64,000 nucleotides of DNA from JAAFIP01 sp043766985 (lineage in GTDB: Bacteria > Pseudomonadota > Gammaproteobacteria > Burkholderiales > Burkholderiaceae_C): the NCBI GenBank assembly GCA_043766985.1, contig JAYUHM010000056.1:1-64000 (forward strand), read 5' to 3'. The position numbers and the translations under genes were made by a program. This document shows positions 32,624-44,400 of this stretch, in pieces. How positions within the stretch are numbered: position 1 is the first letter of the stretch; every line of letters begins with the position of its first letter. The notes below the pieces were generated by a model that saw only the letters and a program-made list of their open reading frames with translations, ran no database searches and was not told the DNA's origin.

Positions 32624-33405
32624 TTACCCCTGCCGGGTGTCGGTGGGCTTGGCGCTGTCGCCGGTGGTGGTGGCCAGCAGCAAGATATGCAGCTTGGCGC
32701 CAAAGCTGCGCATGGACTCTAGCGCAAGCTTGTTTTTGCGCAGCAGCCAGTTGTAGCCAAACACGGCGGGCACGGCCACGGCCAGGCCAATGGCGGTCAT
32801 GATGAGCGCCTCGCCCACTGGCCCAGCCACGCGGTCGATAGACGCTTGGCCGGAGGCACCGATTTTGACCAGCGCCGAGTAGATGGCCCAGACGGTACCA
32901 AACAAGCCGACGAAGGGCGAGGTAGAGCCGATGGTGGCCAGCACGGCCATGCCGTCTTGCAGGCGGGTTTGCACTTTGCTCAGTGCTTGTTCGATGGCGC
33001 GCACCACCCAGGTGTCGTAGTCCACCCGGGGCTTGAGCAGGTTGAACTGGCGGGCGGCGTCTTGGCCAGACTCGGCCACAAAACGCAGCGGATTGTCCAC
33101 GCTGAGCTTGCCAACATTGGCGGCGAAGTTGTGCACCTGGCTAAAGCTGGCGTGGGCCTCGAGGTTTTGCACTTTGAGCTTGCGCAGTTCCAAATATTTG
33201 GTCACCAGCACGTACCAGCTGGCAATGGACATGATAGCCAGCAGCAGCAAACAACCTTTGGCTACCCAGTCGCCTTGCGACCAGATGGCGCCCAAGCCGT
33301 AGGGGTTGGCTGCGGCAGAACTGGCAGCACTGGTGGCCGCAGCGCTGATGGTGGAAGTGGCCGTGGAGAGGGTTTGAGCCAGGGCCGTGCTCACAAATGG
33401 TAGGT

Positions 33406-33409
<4 letters not shown>
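32624..33409 (-). CDS. exbB: ExbB/TolQ-family proton channel protein
   Basis: The 261-residue protein of the MotA/TolQ/ExbB family has three membrane segments: CLLLLAIMSIASWYVLVTKY (about 55-74), then ATIGSTSPFVGLFGTVWAIY (about 160-180) and GEALIMTAIGLAVAVPAVFG (about 203-222). An Ala/Ser/Thr-rich N-terminus of about 40 residues (STATSTISAAATSAASSAAA) extends into the periplasm. It overlaps the upstream TonB-like gene by 4 bases (ATGA) and is followed by two exbD genes, forming one motor operon. Confidence 0.92.
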
Positions 33410-34860
<1,451 letters not shown>

Positions 34861-34982
34861 GGGCAGACGTAGTGCCTAGATGGTCTCATACCCCGTACAA
34901 TCTAGGGTTTTCACGCATATTGTCCCACCGACCACGGCTGCTCCAGCACAAAGAGAGCCAGAGATTCAAAGCGACCCGCCCT

Positions 34983-37900
34983 GTGACAGCCACTTCTACC
35001 CCTTTATTGACTACTTTCCCAGGGGGCCGTGCGCTCTCGTCATCCAAAACCACCCAGCTGCTGGCCCAAGCCCAGCAGATAGCCCCGCAGATCACTGCCG
35101 TGGCTAGCCAATGGGTGCACTGGGTGCAAACCGATACCGCGCCCAACGCGGCCACCTTGGCCAAGCTGCAAGCGCTGCTGACCTACGGCGAGCCAGCAGC
35201 TTCGGCCACTGGCAGCGAGCTGATCGTGGTGATGCCCCGTCTGGGCACCGTGTCGCCCTGGGCCTCCAAGGCCACCGACATTGCCCGTAACTGCGGTTTG
35301 CAGTTGCACCGCGTAGAGCGCGCCCTGCACTACACCTTAACGCTGAAAAGCCCCCTGCTGGGCAAAGCCAGCTTAAAACCCGAGCAGCGCAGTGCCCTGG
35401 CCGCCTTGGTGCACGACCGCATGACCGAGTCGGTCGCGTTTGACGCCGATACCCCGCGCGCCTTGTTCACCGCCTTGCAGGCCGCACCTATGCAGTATGT
35501 CGACGTGCTCAATGTGGGCCGCGCCGCGCTGGAAAAAGCCAACCAAGAGTTTGGCCTGGCGCTGGCCGAAGACGAGATCGTCTACCTGGTAGACGCCTTC
35601 ACCGGCCTGGCGCGCAACCCCACCGACGTAGAACTGATGATGTTTGCGCAAGCCAACAGCGAGCACTGCCGCCACAAGATATTCAACGCCCAGTTCACCA
35701 TTGACGGTGCGCCGCAGGACAAAAGCCTGTTTGGCATGATCCGCAACACCCACGCGCTGGCGCCCCAGCACACCATCGTGGCGTACAGCGACAACTCCTC
35801 CATCATGGAAGGCCATGTTTCAGAAGCCTTTTATGCCGCCAGCCCAACAGAACATAGCACAAACTGCTATGAAAAGCATAGTATGCTGCGCCACGTCCTG
35901 ATGAAGGTAGAAACCCATAACCACCCCACCGCCATCAGCCCCTTCCCCGGTGCCAGCACCGGCGCGGGTGGCGAGATACGCGACGAAGGCGCGACAGGGC
36001 GCGGCGCCAAACCCAAGGCCGGTTTGGCCGGTTTTACCGTGTCGGATTTAAATGGGGTCAGATCAAATTTAAATCCCGATGCAGTTGCGACCAGCTTCCC
36101 CAGTCACATGGCTAGGCCGTGGCAGATCATGACTGAAGGGCCGCTGGGCGCCGCCGCGTTCAACAACGAGTTTGGTCGCCCTAACCTGAACGGCTACTTC
36201 CGCGCGTTTGAGCAAACCATCGCAGGCCAACGCTGGGGCTACCACAAGCCGATCATGATTGCGGGCGGCATTGGCACCATCGATGCTGAGCTGACGCACA
36301 AGATCGAGTTCCCTGCGGGCAGCTTGCTGATTCAACTAGGCGGCCCCGGCATGCGCATTGGCATGGGCGGCAGCGCGGCCAGCTCCATGGCATCGGGCAC
36401 CAACGCCGCATCGCTGGACTTTGACTCGGTGCAGCGCGGTAACCCCGAGATTGAGCGGCGAGCGCAAGAGGTGATTAACCAGTGCTGGCAGTTGGGCGCA
36501 GCCAACCCGATTTTGGCGATCCACGACGTAGGCGCGGGCGGCTTGAGCAACGCCTTCCCCGAGCTGGTGAACGACGCGGGCCGAGGTGCGCGCTTTGATT
36601 TATCCAGCATTCAGCTGGAAGAAACTGGCCTGGCACCCAAAGACATTTGGTGCAACGAGAGCCAGGAGCGCTACGTGATGGCGATTGCGCCCGAGTCGCT
36701 GGCGCTGTTCAAAAGCTTTTGTGAGCGCGAGCGCTGCCCGTTTGCGGTGATTGGCGTGACGACCGAACAAAAGCAACTTAGCGTGGGCGTTGAGGGCGAA
36801 AAGCCTGCGGTGGACATGCCTATGAACGTGCTGCTGGGCAAAACACCCAAAATGCACCGCGACGTAAAAACAGTAACGCGTGAATTCAAAGCGATAGATC
36901 TCACCGGCGTAGACCTGCAAAGCAGCGTCATCAAAGTCTTGAGCCACCCCACCGTAGCCAGCAAACGCTTCCTCATCACTATCGGCGATCGCACCGTGGG
37001 CGGCCTGACGCACCGTGACCAAATGGTGGGCCCTTGGCAAGTGCCGGTAGCCGACTGCGCCGTGACCCTGGCCGACCTCGCAGGCTTTGCAGGCGAAGCC
37101 ATGGCCATGGGCGAGCGCACGCCACTGGCCATCTTCAACGCACCGGCCTCGGGCCGCATGGCTGTGGCCGAAGCCATCACCAACCTGCTGGCCGCGCCGA
37201 TAGAGCTGGCCAAAGTCAAACTCTCAGCCAACTGGATGGCCGCCTGTGGCGAGGCTGGCGAAGACGCCGCGCTGTACGCCACGGTGAAAGCCGTAGGCAT
37301 GGAGCTGTGCCCGGCACTCAACATCAGCATCCCCGTGGGCAAAGACTCGCTGAGCATGCGCACGCAGTGGACGGACGGCGCGGGTACGCAAAACAAAGTC
37401 ACCTCCCCAGTCTCGCTCATCATCAGCGCCTTTGCCAGCATGGACGACGTGCGCGGCACGCTCACACCACAACTGGACCGCGACGCGGCAGACACCACGC
37501 TGGTCTTCATCGACCTGGCCCAAGGCCACAAGCGCATGGCTGGTAGCGTGCTGGCCCAAGTGCTCAATCAAGAAGGCCAGCAAACGCCTGACCTTCAAGA
37601 TGCCAAAGACCTCATCAACTTGGTCAACGCCATCAACGCCTTGCGCGCGCAGGGCAAGATACTCGCCTACCACGACAAAGGCGACGGCGGCCTGGTAGCT
37701 ACCGTCTGCGAGATGGCCTTTGCAGGCAATGTCGGCGTGGCGCTGAACATCGACATGTTGCTGCTGGAAGGCGACGGCATCAGCGACAGCCGCATGGACG
37801 TAGGCGACAGCAAAAACTGGAGCGGCCAAGTGAGCGCGCGGCGCGACGAGCTGACGCTGCAAGCCCTGTTTAATGAAGAGCTCGGCGTGGTGATCCAGGT

Positions 37901-39107
37901 GAAAACCGAAGAGCGCAATGCCGTCATGCAAACTCTGCGCGAGCACGGCTTGTCCAAGCACAGCCACTTCATCGGCAAAACCCGCCCTGCTCTTTCAGCC
38001 GCAGCCTCCGCATCGAACGCTGCAACTACCCCTACATCAGGCGATTCGTTATCCGTCGGCGTAGGCGAGGTGACCATTTGGCGTGACACCAAAAAAGTCT
38101 TCGCTGCCAAGCTGCAAGACCTGCACCAAGTGTGGGACGCCGTGAGCTGGAAGATAGCCCAAGGCCGCGACAACCCGCTGTGCGCCAACGCAGAGCACGC
38201 GGTAGTGGGCGATGCAGCCAACCCTGGCCTGCATGTGCACCTGAATGCCGCATTACGCGAGAATATTGCACAAAATAGTGCTCTAGCCCAGCAAAATGTA
38301 GCACAAGCTGCTTCTAAATCAGTAGCACCATCCATCCTCAAAGCGCGCCCCAAAGTCGCCATCCTGCGCGAACAAGGGGTTAACTCCCACATTGAAATGG
38401 CCTACGCCTTCACCGAGGCTGGCTTTGAAGCCTACGACGTGCACATGACCGATCTGCAAACCGGCCGAGCTAAACTGGCCGACTTTGCAGGCCTGGTGGC
38501 CTGCGGTGGTTTCAGCTATGGCGACACCCTGGGCGCAGGCATCGGCTGGGCGCGCAGCATCACGTTCAACAACGCATTGTCCGACCAGTTCAAAGCTTTC
38601 TTCGCCAGGCCAGACACCTTCGGCCTGGGCGTGTGCAACGGCTGCCAGATGTTTGCCGAGCTGGCTGACATCATCCCCGGCGCTATAGATTGGCCCCGCT
38701 TTACCACCAACCAGAGCGAGCGCTTTGAAGCGCGCCTCTCGATGGTCGAAGTGTTGGAGTCGCCCAGCCTGTTTTTCAAAGATATGGCTGGCAGCCGCCT
38801 GCCCATTGCCGTAGCCCACGGCGAAGGCTTTGCCAACTTCAGCCAACGCGGTGATAAAGCCAAGGTGATCGAAGCCATGCGCTTTACCGACAACCACGGC
38901 CAAGCCACCGAGCAATACCCCTTCAACCCCAACGGCAGCCCCGGCGGCCTCACCGCCGTCACCACCGCTGATGGTAGATTCACCGCCATGATGCCCCACC
39001 CCGAGCGCGTCTTCCGCAATGTGCAAATGAGCTGGACTGACCAAGATAAAAGCCAGCACAGTGCGTGGATGCAACTATGGCGCAATGCGCGCAAGGCTGT
39101 TAACTAA
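34983..39107 (+). CDS. purL: Phosphoribosylformylglycinamidine synthase
   Basis: The 1374-residue enzyme makes FGAM from FGAR, glutamine and ATP in purine synthesis. It has the N-terminal PurS-like part, two AIR-synthase-like halves (VETHNHPTAISPFPGASTG, GEIRDEGATGRG) and a C-terminal glutaminase with Cys1218 (GLGVCNGCQMFAEL) and the MPHPERVFRN His-Glu pair. The start is GTG at 34983 or TTG at 35007 (LTTFPGGRALSS); neither has a clear ribosome site. Three foreign segments lie in frame: residues near 283-297 (SPTEHSTNCYEK) and 1101-1112 (ALAQQNVAQAASKS) come from dispersed repeats, and about 354-365 (DLNGVRSNLNPD) comes from a palindrome. All catalytic blocks remain intact, so the enzyme is probably functional. 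Confidence 0.94.
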   Translation: MTATSTPLLTTFPGGRALSSSKTTQLLAQAQQIAPQITAVASQWVHWVQTDTAPNAATLAKLQALLTYGEPAASATGSELIVVMPRLGTVSPWASKATDIARNCGLQLHRVERALHYTLTLKSPLLGKASLKPEQRSALAALVHDRMTESVAFDADTPRALFTALQAAPMQYVDVLNVGRAALEKANQEFGLALAEDEIVYLVDAFTGLARNPTDVELMMFAQANSEHCRHKIFNAQFTIDGAPQDKSLFGMIRNTHALAPQHTIVAYSDNSSIMEGHVSEAFYAASPTEHSTNCYEKHSMLRHVLMKVETHNHPTAISPFPGASTGAGGEIRDEGATGRGAKPKAGLAGFTVSDLNGVRSNLNPDAVATSFPSHMARPWQIMTEGPLGAAAFNNEFGRPNLNGYFRAFEQTIAGQRWGYHKPIMIAGGIGTIDAELTHKIEFPAGSLLIQLGGPGMRIGMGGSAASSMASGTNAASLDFDSVQRGNPEIERRAQEVINQCWQLGAANPILAIHDVGAGGLSNAFPELVNDAGRGARFDLSSIQLEETGLAPKDIWCNESQERYVMAIAPESLALFKSFCERERCPFAVIGVTTEQKQLSVGVEGEKPAVDMPMNVLLGKTPKMHRDVKTVTREFKAIDLTGVDLQSSVIKVLSHPTVASKRFLITIGDRTVGGLTHRDQMVGPWQVPVADCAVTLADLAGFAGEAMAMGERTPLAIFNAPASGRMAVAEAITNLLAAPIELAKVKLSANWMAACGEAGEDAALYATVKAVGMELCPALNISIPVGKDSLSMRTQWTDGAGTQNKVTSPVSLIISAFASMDDVRGTLTPQLDRDAADTTLVFIDLAQGHKRMAGSVLAQVLNQEGQQTPDLQDAKDLINLVNAINALRAQGKILAYHDKGDGGLVATVCEMAFAGNVGVALNIDMLLLEGDGISDSRMDVGDSKNWSGQVSARRDELTLQALFNEELGVVIQVKTEERNAVMQTLREHGLSKHSHFIGKTRPALSAAASASNAATTPTSGDSLSVGVGEVTIWRDTKKVFAAKLQDLHQVWDAVSWKIAQGRDNPLCANAEHAVVGDAANPGLHVHLNAALRENIAQNSALAQQNVAQAASKSVAPSILKARPKVAILREQGVNSHIEMAYAFTEAGFEAYDVHMTDLQTGRAKLADFAGLVACGGFSYGDTLGAGIGWARSITFNNALSDQFKAFFARPDTFGLGVCNGCQMFAELADIIPGAIDWPRFTTNQSERFEARLSMVEVLESPSLFFKDMAGSRLPIAVAHGEGFANFSQRGDKAKVIEAMRFTDNHGQATEQYPFNPNGSPGGLTAVTTADGRFTAMMPHPERVFRNVQMSWTDQDKSQHSAWMQLWRNARKAVN
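35829..35873 (-). repeat. Dispersed repeat, copy 9, inside purL
   Basis: On the minus strand: TCATAGCAGTTTGTGCTATG, then TTCTGTTGGGCT, then GGCGGCATAAAA, a full-length copy including the GGC(C/A)TAAAA tail. It is translated in frame within purL, just before the conserved VETHNHPTAIS block. Confidence 0.85.
36045..36075. repeat. GGGGTCA-type palindrome inside purL
   Basis: GATTTAAAT (36045-36053) and ATTTAAATC (36067-36075) are perfectly complementary around the loop GGGGTCAGATCAA. It is translated as part of VSDLNGVRSNLNPD, where purL homologues have a PGxxxxWE-type segment. This copy has the most perfect stem of the three members seen here. Confidence 0.8.
38285..38322 (-). repeat. Dispersed repeat, copy 10, inside purL
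   Basis: On the minus strand: TAGAAGCAGCTTGTGCTACA, then TTTTGCTGGGCTAGAG. It encodes ALAQQNVAQAASKS in a linker before the glutaminase domain. Confidence 0.75.
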
Positions 39108-39125
39108 CCCACCTCACAAAACGCC

Positions 39126-40040
39126 ATGTCCATCAGCCTGTTAGCCCTACTAGACGACATTGCCACCATCCTGGACGATGTGTCGGTAATGACTAAAGTA
39201 GCGGCGCAAAAAACGGCGGGCGTGCTGGGTGATGATTTGGCGCTCAACGCCCAGCAAGTGGCTGGCGTACGCGCCGAACGCGAGCTGCCTGTGGTGTGGG
39301 CCGTGGCCAAGGGCTCGATGGTGAACAAAGCCATTTTGGTGCCCACAGCCTTGGCCATCAGCTACTTTGCGCCCTGGGCCATCACGCCGCTGCTGATGGT
39401 GGGCGGTGCGTATTTGTGCTTTGAAGGCTTTGAGAAAGTTGCCCACAGACTACTGCACACCAAGGCCGAGGACGATGCCCATGCGCAAGAAATCAAGCAG
39501 GCCGTAGCCAACCCCACCGTAGATTTGGTAGCCTTGGAAAAAGACAAAATCAAAGGTGCCATTCGCACCGACTTCGTGTTGTCTGCCGAGATCATCGTCA
39601 TTGCCCTGGGCACCGTAGCCACCGCCACGTTTACCCAGCAGGTCACCGTGGTAGCCGCCATCGCCGTCCTCATGACTTTGGGCGTGTACGGCATCGTAGG
39701 CTGCATCGTCAAGCTGGACGATGCAGGCAGCTACCTGCTAGGGCGCAGAACCCACACCGCCCGCGCCATAGGCCACACTCTGCTGTGGTTTGCGCCCCGC
39801 CTGATGAAAACCCTGTCCATCGTGGGCACCGCTGCCATGTTCATGGTGGGCGGCAGCATCTTGGTACACGGCTGGCCGTGGCTAAGCCATGCCGTAGACG
39901 CACTGGCTGCGCCGATGGGGGCGTTCAAGGTGGTGGGTACTACGTTGCTTGACGCGCTGGCGGGGATGGTGGCAGGGGCTGTGGTGTTGGGGGTTTGGAC
40001 TTGCGTGCAAAAGCTGCTGCCTGAACAACAGTCAACATGA
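39126..40040 (+). CDS. DUF808 (YedI-type) inner-membrane protein
   Basis: The 304-residue protein begins with the family signature SLLALLDDIATILDDVSVMTKVAAQKTAGVLGDDLALNAQ, shortened here to its first block. Five or six membrane segments follow (for example ILVPTALAISYFAPWAITPL, VVAAIAVLMTLGVYGIVGCI and MVAGAVVLGVWT). The conserved cytoplasmic loop KGAIRTDFVLSAEIIVIALG is present. The function of DUF808 is unknown. It starts 18 bases after purL and may share its transcript. Its end is the last chromosomal core gene before the ATPase/NACHT cassette. Confidence 0.9.
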   Translation: MSISLLALLDDIATILDDVSVMTKVAAQKTAGVLGDDLALNAQQVAGVRAERELPVVWAVAKGSMVNKAILVPTALAISYFAPWAITPLLMVGGAYLCFEGFEKVAHRLLHTKAEDDAHAQEIKQAVANPTVDLVALEKDKIKGAIRTDFVLSAEIIVIALGTVATATFTQQVTVVAAIAVLMTLGVYGIVGCIVKLDDAGSYLLGRRTHTARAIGHTLLWFAPRLMKTLSIVGTAAMFMVGGSILVHGWPWLSHAVDALAAPMGAFKVVGTTLLDALAGMVAGAVVLGVWTCVQKLLPEQQST

Positions 40041-40088
40041 TAGAGATAACTGCAAATCGCAACAAATAACCGCATTTGGTCTATCGAT

Positions 40089-40116
40089 TTGACACATTTC
40101 CTAGGTTGAATATAAT
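40089..40116 (+). promoter_or_regulatory. Consensus sigma-70 promoter of the ATPase/NACHT cassette
   Basis: TTGACA (40089-40094) and TATAAT (40111-40116) are perfect consensus hexamers separated by 16 bases. Transcription should start near 40123, inside the palindrome, leaving a leader of about 20 bases. Such a strong promoter implies tight repression. Confidence 0.8.
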
Positions 40117-40141
40117 ACTGAGTAAATTTACTCAGTATTAT
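40112..40141. promoter_or_regulatory. 30-bp perfect palindrome, probable operator
   Basis: ATAATACTGAGTAAA is followed directly by its exact complement TTTACTCAGTATTAT. It covers the -10 box, the predicted transcription start and the space up to 2 bases before the ATG, so it also occupies the ribosome binding region. In DNA it would be a two-fold protein site; in RNA the distal arm would remain, since transcription begins inside it. Confidence 0.85.
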
Positions 40142-40143
40142 TT

Positions 40144-41418
40144 ATGCCCTTCTATCGCAACCAAATCCAAGCGCTGCGCCATCGATTGCAACAAGCACCG
40201 TTGTTCATCACGATTGTGGCCGGGCCACGCCAAGTGGGCAAAACCACCTTGGTACGCCAAGCGCTAGAGCAGTGCGCCCACTATTTTCTGGCGGTCGATC
40301 AGTCAGAAGAACCTTCAGCAGCAGCTTATGGCAACTTGACCTCCCTAACCAGTGAGATAGATGGCGCGCCGCGCGATGCAGCGTGGTTGATACGCAGTTG
40401 GCGCAGCGCACGGCAGCAATGCCAAACCTATAAAGCCAATAACGAGAACAAGCCATTTGTCTTTGTACTGGATGAAATACAAAAAGTGCCGCGCTGGTCA
40501 GACACAGTGAAAGGCCTGTGGGATGCTGACCGTGCGCAAGGTCTTGAGATGCATGTGATATTGCTGGGTAGCTCGCCATTGTTAATGCAAAAGGGATTGG
40601 CAGAGAGTTTGGCTGGGCGCTACGAACTCATACGCGTCAACCATTGGTCATTCCTTGAAATGCACCAAGCGTTCGACTTCACGCTCAACGAGTACATTTA
40701 TTTTGGCGGCTATCCAGGCAGTGCCCGATTGATCCGTGAAGAAGAGCGCTGGCGTAATTATGTCTTGGCCGCATTAGTACAGCCTAGCATCGACACTGAC
40801 ATCCTTCAAATGACGCGGGTAGACAAACCTGCATTACTCAAACAACTTTTCACACTGGGTGCCAGCTATTCAGGACAGATTCTCGCGCTAGGTAAAGTCA
40901 AAGGCCAATTGCAGGACGCAGGCAATGAAACGACGCTGGCAGGCTATCTCGATCTACTGAGCAATGCGGGATTATTGACAGGCCTGCACAAATACCACGT
41001 AGGTATAGCGCGCAGACGAGCATCAGCACCTAAATTTAACGTGCTCAACACCGCATTGATGTCCAGCGCAATGCCCTACACCTTTGCTCAGGCGCAGGCT
41101 GACCGCAGCTACTGGGGCCGCTTAGTCGAAAGCGCAGTGGGGGCACACCTGCACAACACTGCGACCACAAATGAAGAGATCAGCTATTGGCGCGAGAGCC
41201 CGCATGAAGTGGACTTTGTGATTTCAAACGCCATGCAGCTCACAGTGATAGAGGTAAAGAGCGGCGCTTCCACCGGGAAACTCAGCGGACTACAGGAGTT
41301 TGCAAAGCGCCATCCCAGCTCAAAACCATTGCTGGTGGGAACTGGTGGAGTAGAGCTGACAGAGTTCTTGTCGTACCCCTTGGGCCATTGGCTTGCTACA
41401 GCGGGTGTAATGGAATGA
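40144..41418 (+). CDS. AAA ATPase with DUF4143-like C-terminal region
   Basis: The 424-residue protein has Walker A GPRQVGKT (residues 27-34), Walker B FVFVLDEIQK (Asp110-Glu111) and a sensor-like VILLGSSPLL. An arginine-rich linker (ARLIREEERWRNYVLAALVQ-type, near 195-215) precedes a winged-helix region (LLKQLFTLGASYSGQILAL). The C-terminal part has the DUF4143 pattern YWGRLVESAVGAHLHN and EVDFVI then VIEVKSG, a degenerate PD-(D/E)XK-like core with Asp-x(n)-Glu-x-Lys. Related ATPases are widespread and mostly uncharacterised. It is the first gene of the cassette, driven by the consensus promoter, and its stop overlaps the next start (ATGA). Base composition is more A/T-rich than purL. Confidence 0.88.
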   Translation: MPFYRNQIQALRHRLQQAPLFITIVAGPRQVGKTTLVRQALEQCAHYFLAVDQSEEPSAAAYGNLTSLTSEIDGAPRDAAWLIRSWRSARQQCQTYKANNENKPFVFVLDEIQKVPRWSDTVKGLWDADRAQGLEMHVILLGSSPLLMQKGLAESLAGRYELIRVNHWSFLEMHQAFDFTLNEYIYFGGYPGSARLIREEERWRNYVLAALVQPSIDTDILQMTRVDKPALLKQLFTLGASYSGQILALGKVKGQLQDAGNETTLAGYLDLLSNAGLLTGLHKYHVGIARRRASAPKFNVLNTALMSSAMPYTFAQAQADRSYWGRLVESAVGAHLHNTATTNEEISYWRESPHEVDFVISNAMQLTVIEVKSGASTGKLSGLQEFAKRHPSSKPLLVGTGGVELTEFLSYPLGHWLATAGVME

Positions 41419-44400
41419 ACAACACCCAAGAACACCTAGCCCTTGAGCGAAGCGCCGCCGCGCGAAAGGCAGATGGTTCGTTGTCCATGGCCGAACCTAT
41501 GGGGCACTACCGCGATGTGCATGCCTGGGTATTGATGGCAGACCCCGGCGCAGGCAAGACAGATGTTTTTGAAACACTGAGCCAAACAGAAGGTGGCACC
41601 TACATCAGAGCGCGCGACTTTGTTGAGCTGGAATTACCGCCCCACTGGACAGCACCTCTATTCATTGACGGTCTTGACGAAATGACCGCTGGTAACGCAG
41701 CAGGGTCAACCGCGATAGGGCAGATACGCACAAAGCTGCAAAAACTAGGTACTCCAAAGTTTCGCATCTCTTGCCGCGAGGCAGATTGGCGTGGCAGTAC
41801 AGACAGCGCTGCGCTACAGCATCTGGTGGCGCAGGACAGCTTTTCAGAACTGCACCTAGAACCTTTAACGCGCGAGCAAAGTGTGTCCTTGATCACACAT
41901 TGGCAGCAATCAGATCCAACTACCGCAACAGCGTTTATTCATGACGCTGAAGACCACGACCTTGAGGGTTTACTGGACAACCCGCAAACCCTGCGCATGT
42001 TGTTCAAGGCCGTATCTGCTAATGCGAATAAATGGCCAAACAGCAAAACCCAGACTTATGAAATGGCATGCACACAGTTGGCACGCGAGCATAACGATCA
42101 CCACCTTGCAGCCAATCATCACAGCACATTGCCCGACGACAAAGTGCTCCACGCCGCAGGCTATTTGAGCACCATCTTGTTGCTGTCGGGTAACGCCACG
42201 ATTGCTTTGCAAAGGCAGACTGAACCCCAAATCGGTACTGTTACCCTGCCTGAACTGACCAGCAGCTTTGACGCACCAGTTATAAACACCTGTGGTGCAG
42301 CGCTTCAAACCAGGTTATTTAGGGGCCACAGTGGCGGCCAATTCTCCCCCGTCCACCGAACCATCGGCGAGTACCTAGGCGCGAAGTACCTGGTCTCGCG
42401 CATCCAAGCGGGCTTACCAATCAATCGTGTTCTGGCTTTGATGCTGGGATTGGACGCAGGCGTGGTGCCCGAACTACGCGGCCTGCACGCTTGGTTGGCG
42501 GCATTGGCACCCAACAGTCTGCGCAAAGAGTTGATCGATCGCGACCCGTTGGGCGCCGTACTCAACGGCGACGTGCGCAACTTTGATCGAACTGAAAAAC
42601 TGCATTTGCTGGACGCGTTGCGCAGTGAAGCCACGCGATACGCCTATTTTCGAAATCAAAACTGGGCTAGCAAACCTTTCGGTGCGTTGGCAACGAAGGA
42701 CATGGAAAACGATTTCAGGCAACAACTCCAGTCTGCCGACAGAAGCCCCGCACATCTGGCTCTTGTCGATTGCCTTTTGGATGCTCTGGTCAACGGTGAT
42801 CCAATGCCAGCTTTGACTCCTGAGTTAGAGCGGATTGTTCGCGACAAAAGCTATTGGCCTAGGTCGCGAATAGAGGCACTAAATATCCTTGCAAACCATG
42901 CACGCAATAGCAATGACTGGTCAACGTTAATGCAGCTTCTGAATGACACTCATGCCGACATGGTGGAAGACTCAGAAGATGAGATTTTGGGTACGTTGCT
43001 TTTAGCCTTGTACCCTAGCCAACTTACCGCTACAGAAATTTGGCAACACTTCAGACAACCTAAGTCGGACCGATTGATTGGCTCCTATTGGCGCTTCTGG
43101 CATGAAATATCAAAAGATACTACTCCCCTTAAAAATGTACCTGACTTACTGGATGCTTTACTAATAAGTAACATTCGACTCAATGGTCAACACGACAGAT
43201 TGGGCTCGGCCGACATCGTGGGTGAATTGCTAGTGCGCGGAGTGTCGGAATACGGAACAACGATAGAAGTTCCGCGCCTCTATGGGTGGCTAACACTTGG
43301 GCTGACCTCTAATTTTTACTGCCCCCTGGAAAGTCAACAAAAAACTGTACTCGGGCAATGGTTCACAGCGCATGCTGCAGTCTACAAAGCAGTGTTTGAA
43401 TACGGACTGCATCAGCAGGCTAACCCCATCAAAAGCGGCTGGAGCAAGCTGTGGCAGACTTACAAAATAGTCTACGGGGCGCAAGAGCCTTGCGATGCCA
43501 AGGATTGGTATTTGTCCCTAGCGCAAGCCTGCATTGACGACGACTTGCGCAGACAACTGCTTATGGCATCATTTCAGTTTACTAAAAACAATAATAGACT
43601 GGACGAAGCAATTCAACTGCTTGAGCAATGGTCGTCAGATCATTCCGAAGATGCCGAATGGATAGCGGGTTGTCTACAGAGTACATATCCACCATCAGAA
43701 GATCAGCAAGTAGAAATAGAGCATGGTGCCAAGTTCAAAGAAAGACTTGCCAACGAGACCACTCAGAAGGTAGATTTTTTCCGCAAAGCACTTCCAAGTT
43801 TCTCCGGTAATCTGGCTCATCTTGGTGCACTAGTTGAAATTGGAAACGCTTACATTGATCTTTATCACCGTGCCACTGACAAGGCACCCGATGCACGTTT
43901 GCTTGAGTTATTAAACAACGACGATGAATGGATTCGCATCGCGTTGCAAGGGTTGCGCCATTGCTTGTTTCGTACTGATCTGCCAACAGCAGCAGACATC
44001 ATTGACCTCAACCTTAAAGGCCAACGCTACAACCTGGCAACACCTTGTTTGGCAGCTATGGAGCTCCGCCAGACAGAAAACCCAAAATCAGCGCTAGAAC
44101 TCCCGCTCTCCACTCTTGAAATGGTAGCTGCATTTAGACTAACTAACAATTTCGGTAACGCCCCTGAGTGGTTTAAACAATTGGCCATACTGCGGCCAGA
44201 TGCTCTCATAAATGTCATGCAACTTCTCATTGGCCTACAAATTGCCGCCAAAAAAGAAAACGTCAATGGCTTGTATGCGTTGGCGCACGATGCAGACTAC
44301 GTCGACGTAGCCAAGCATATCGTGCCAAATTTGATTGCAGAATTTTCAATTAAAGCCAGCAAAACACAACTCCAAAGCCTGCGTCTATTGATCACCGCGA

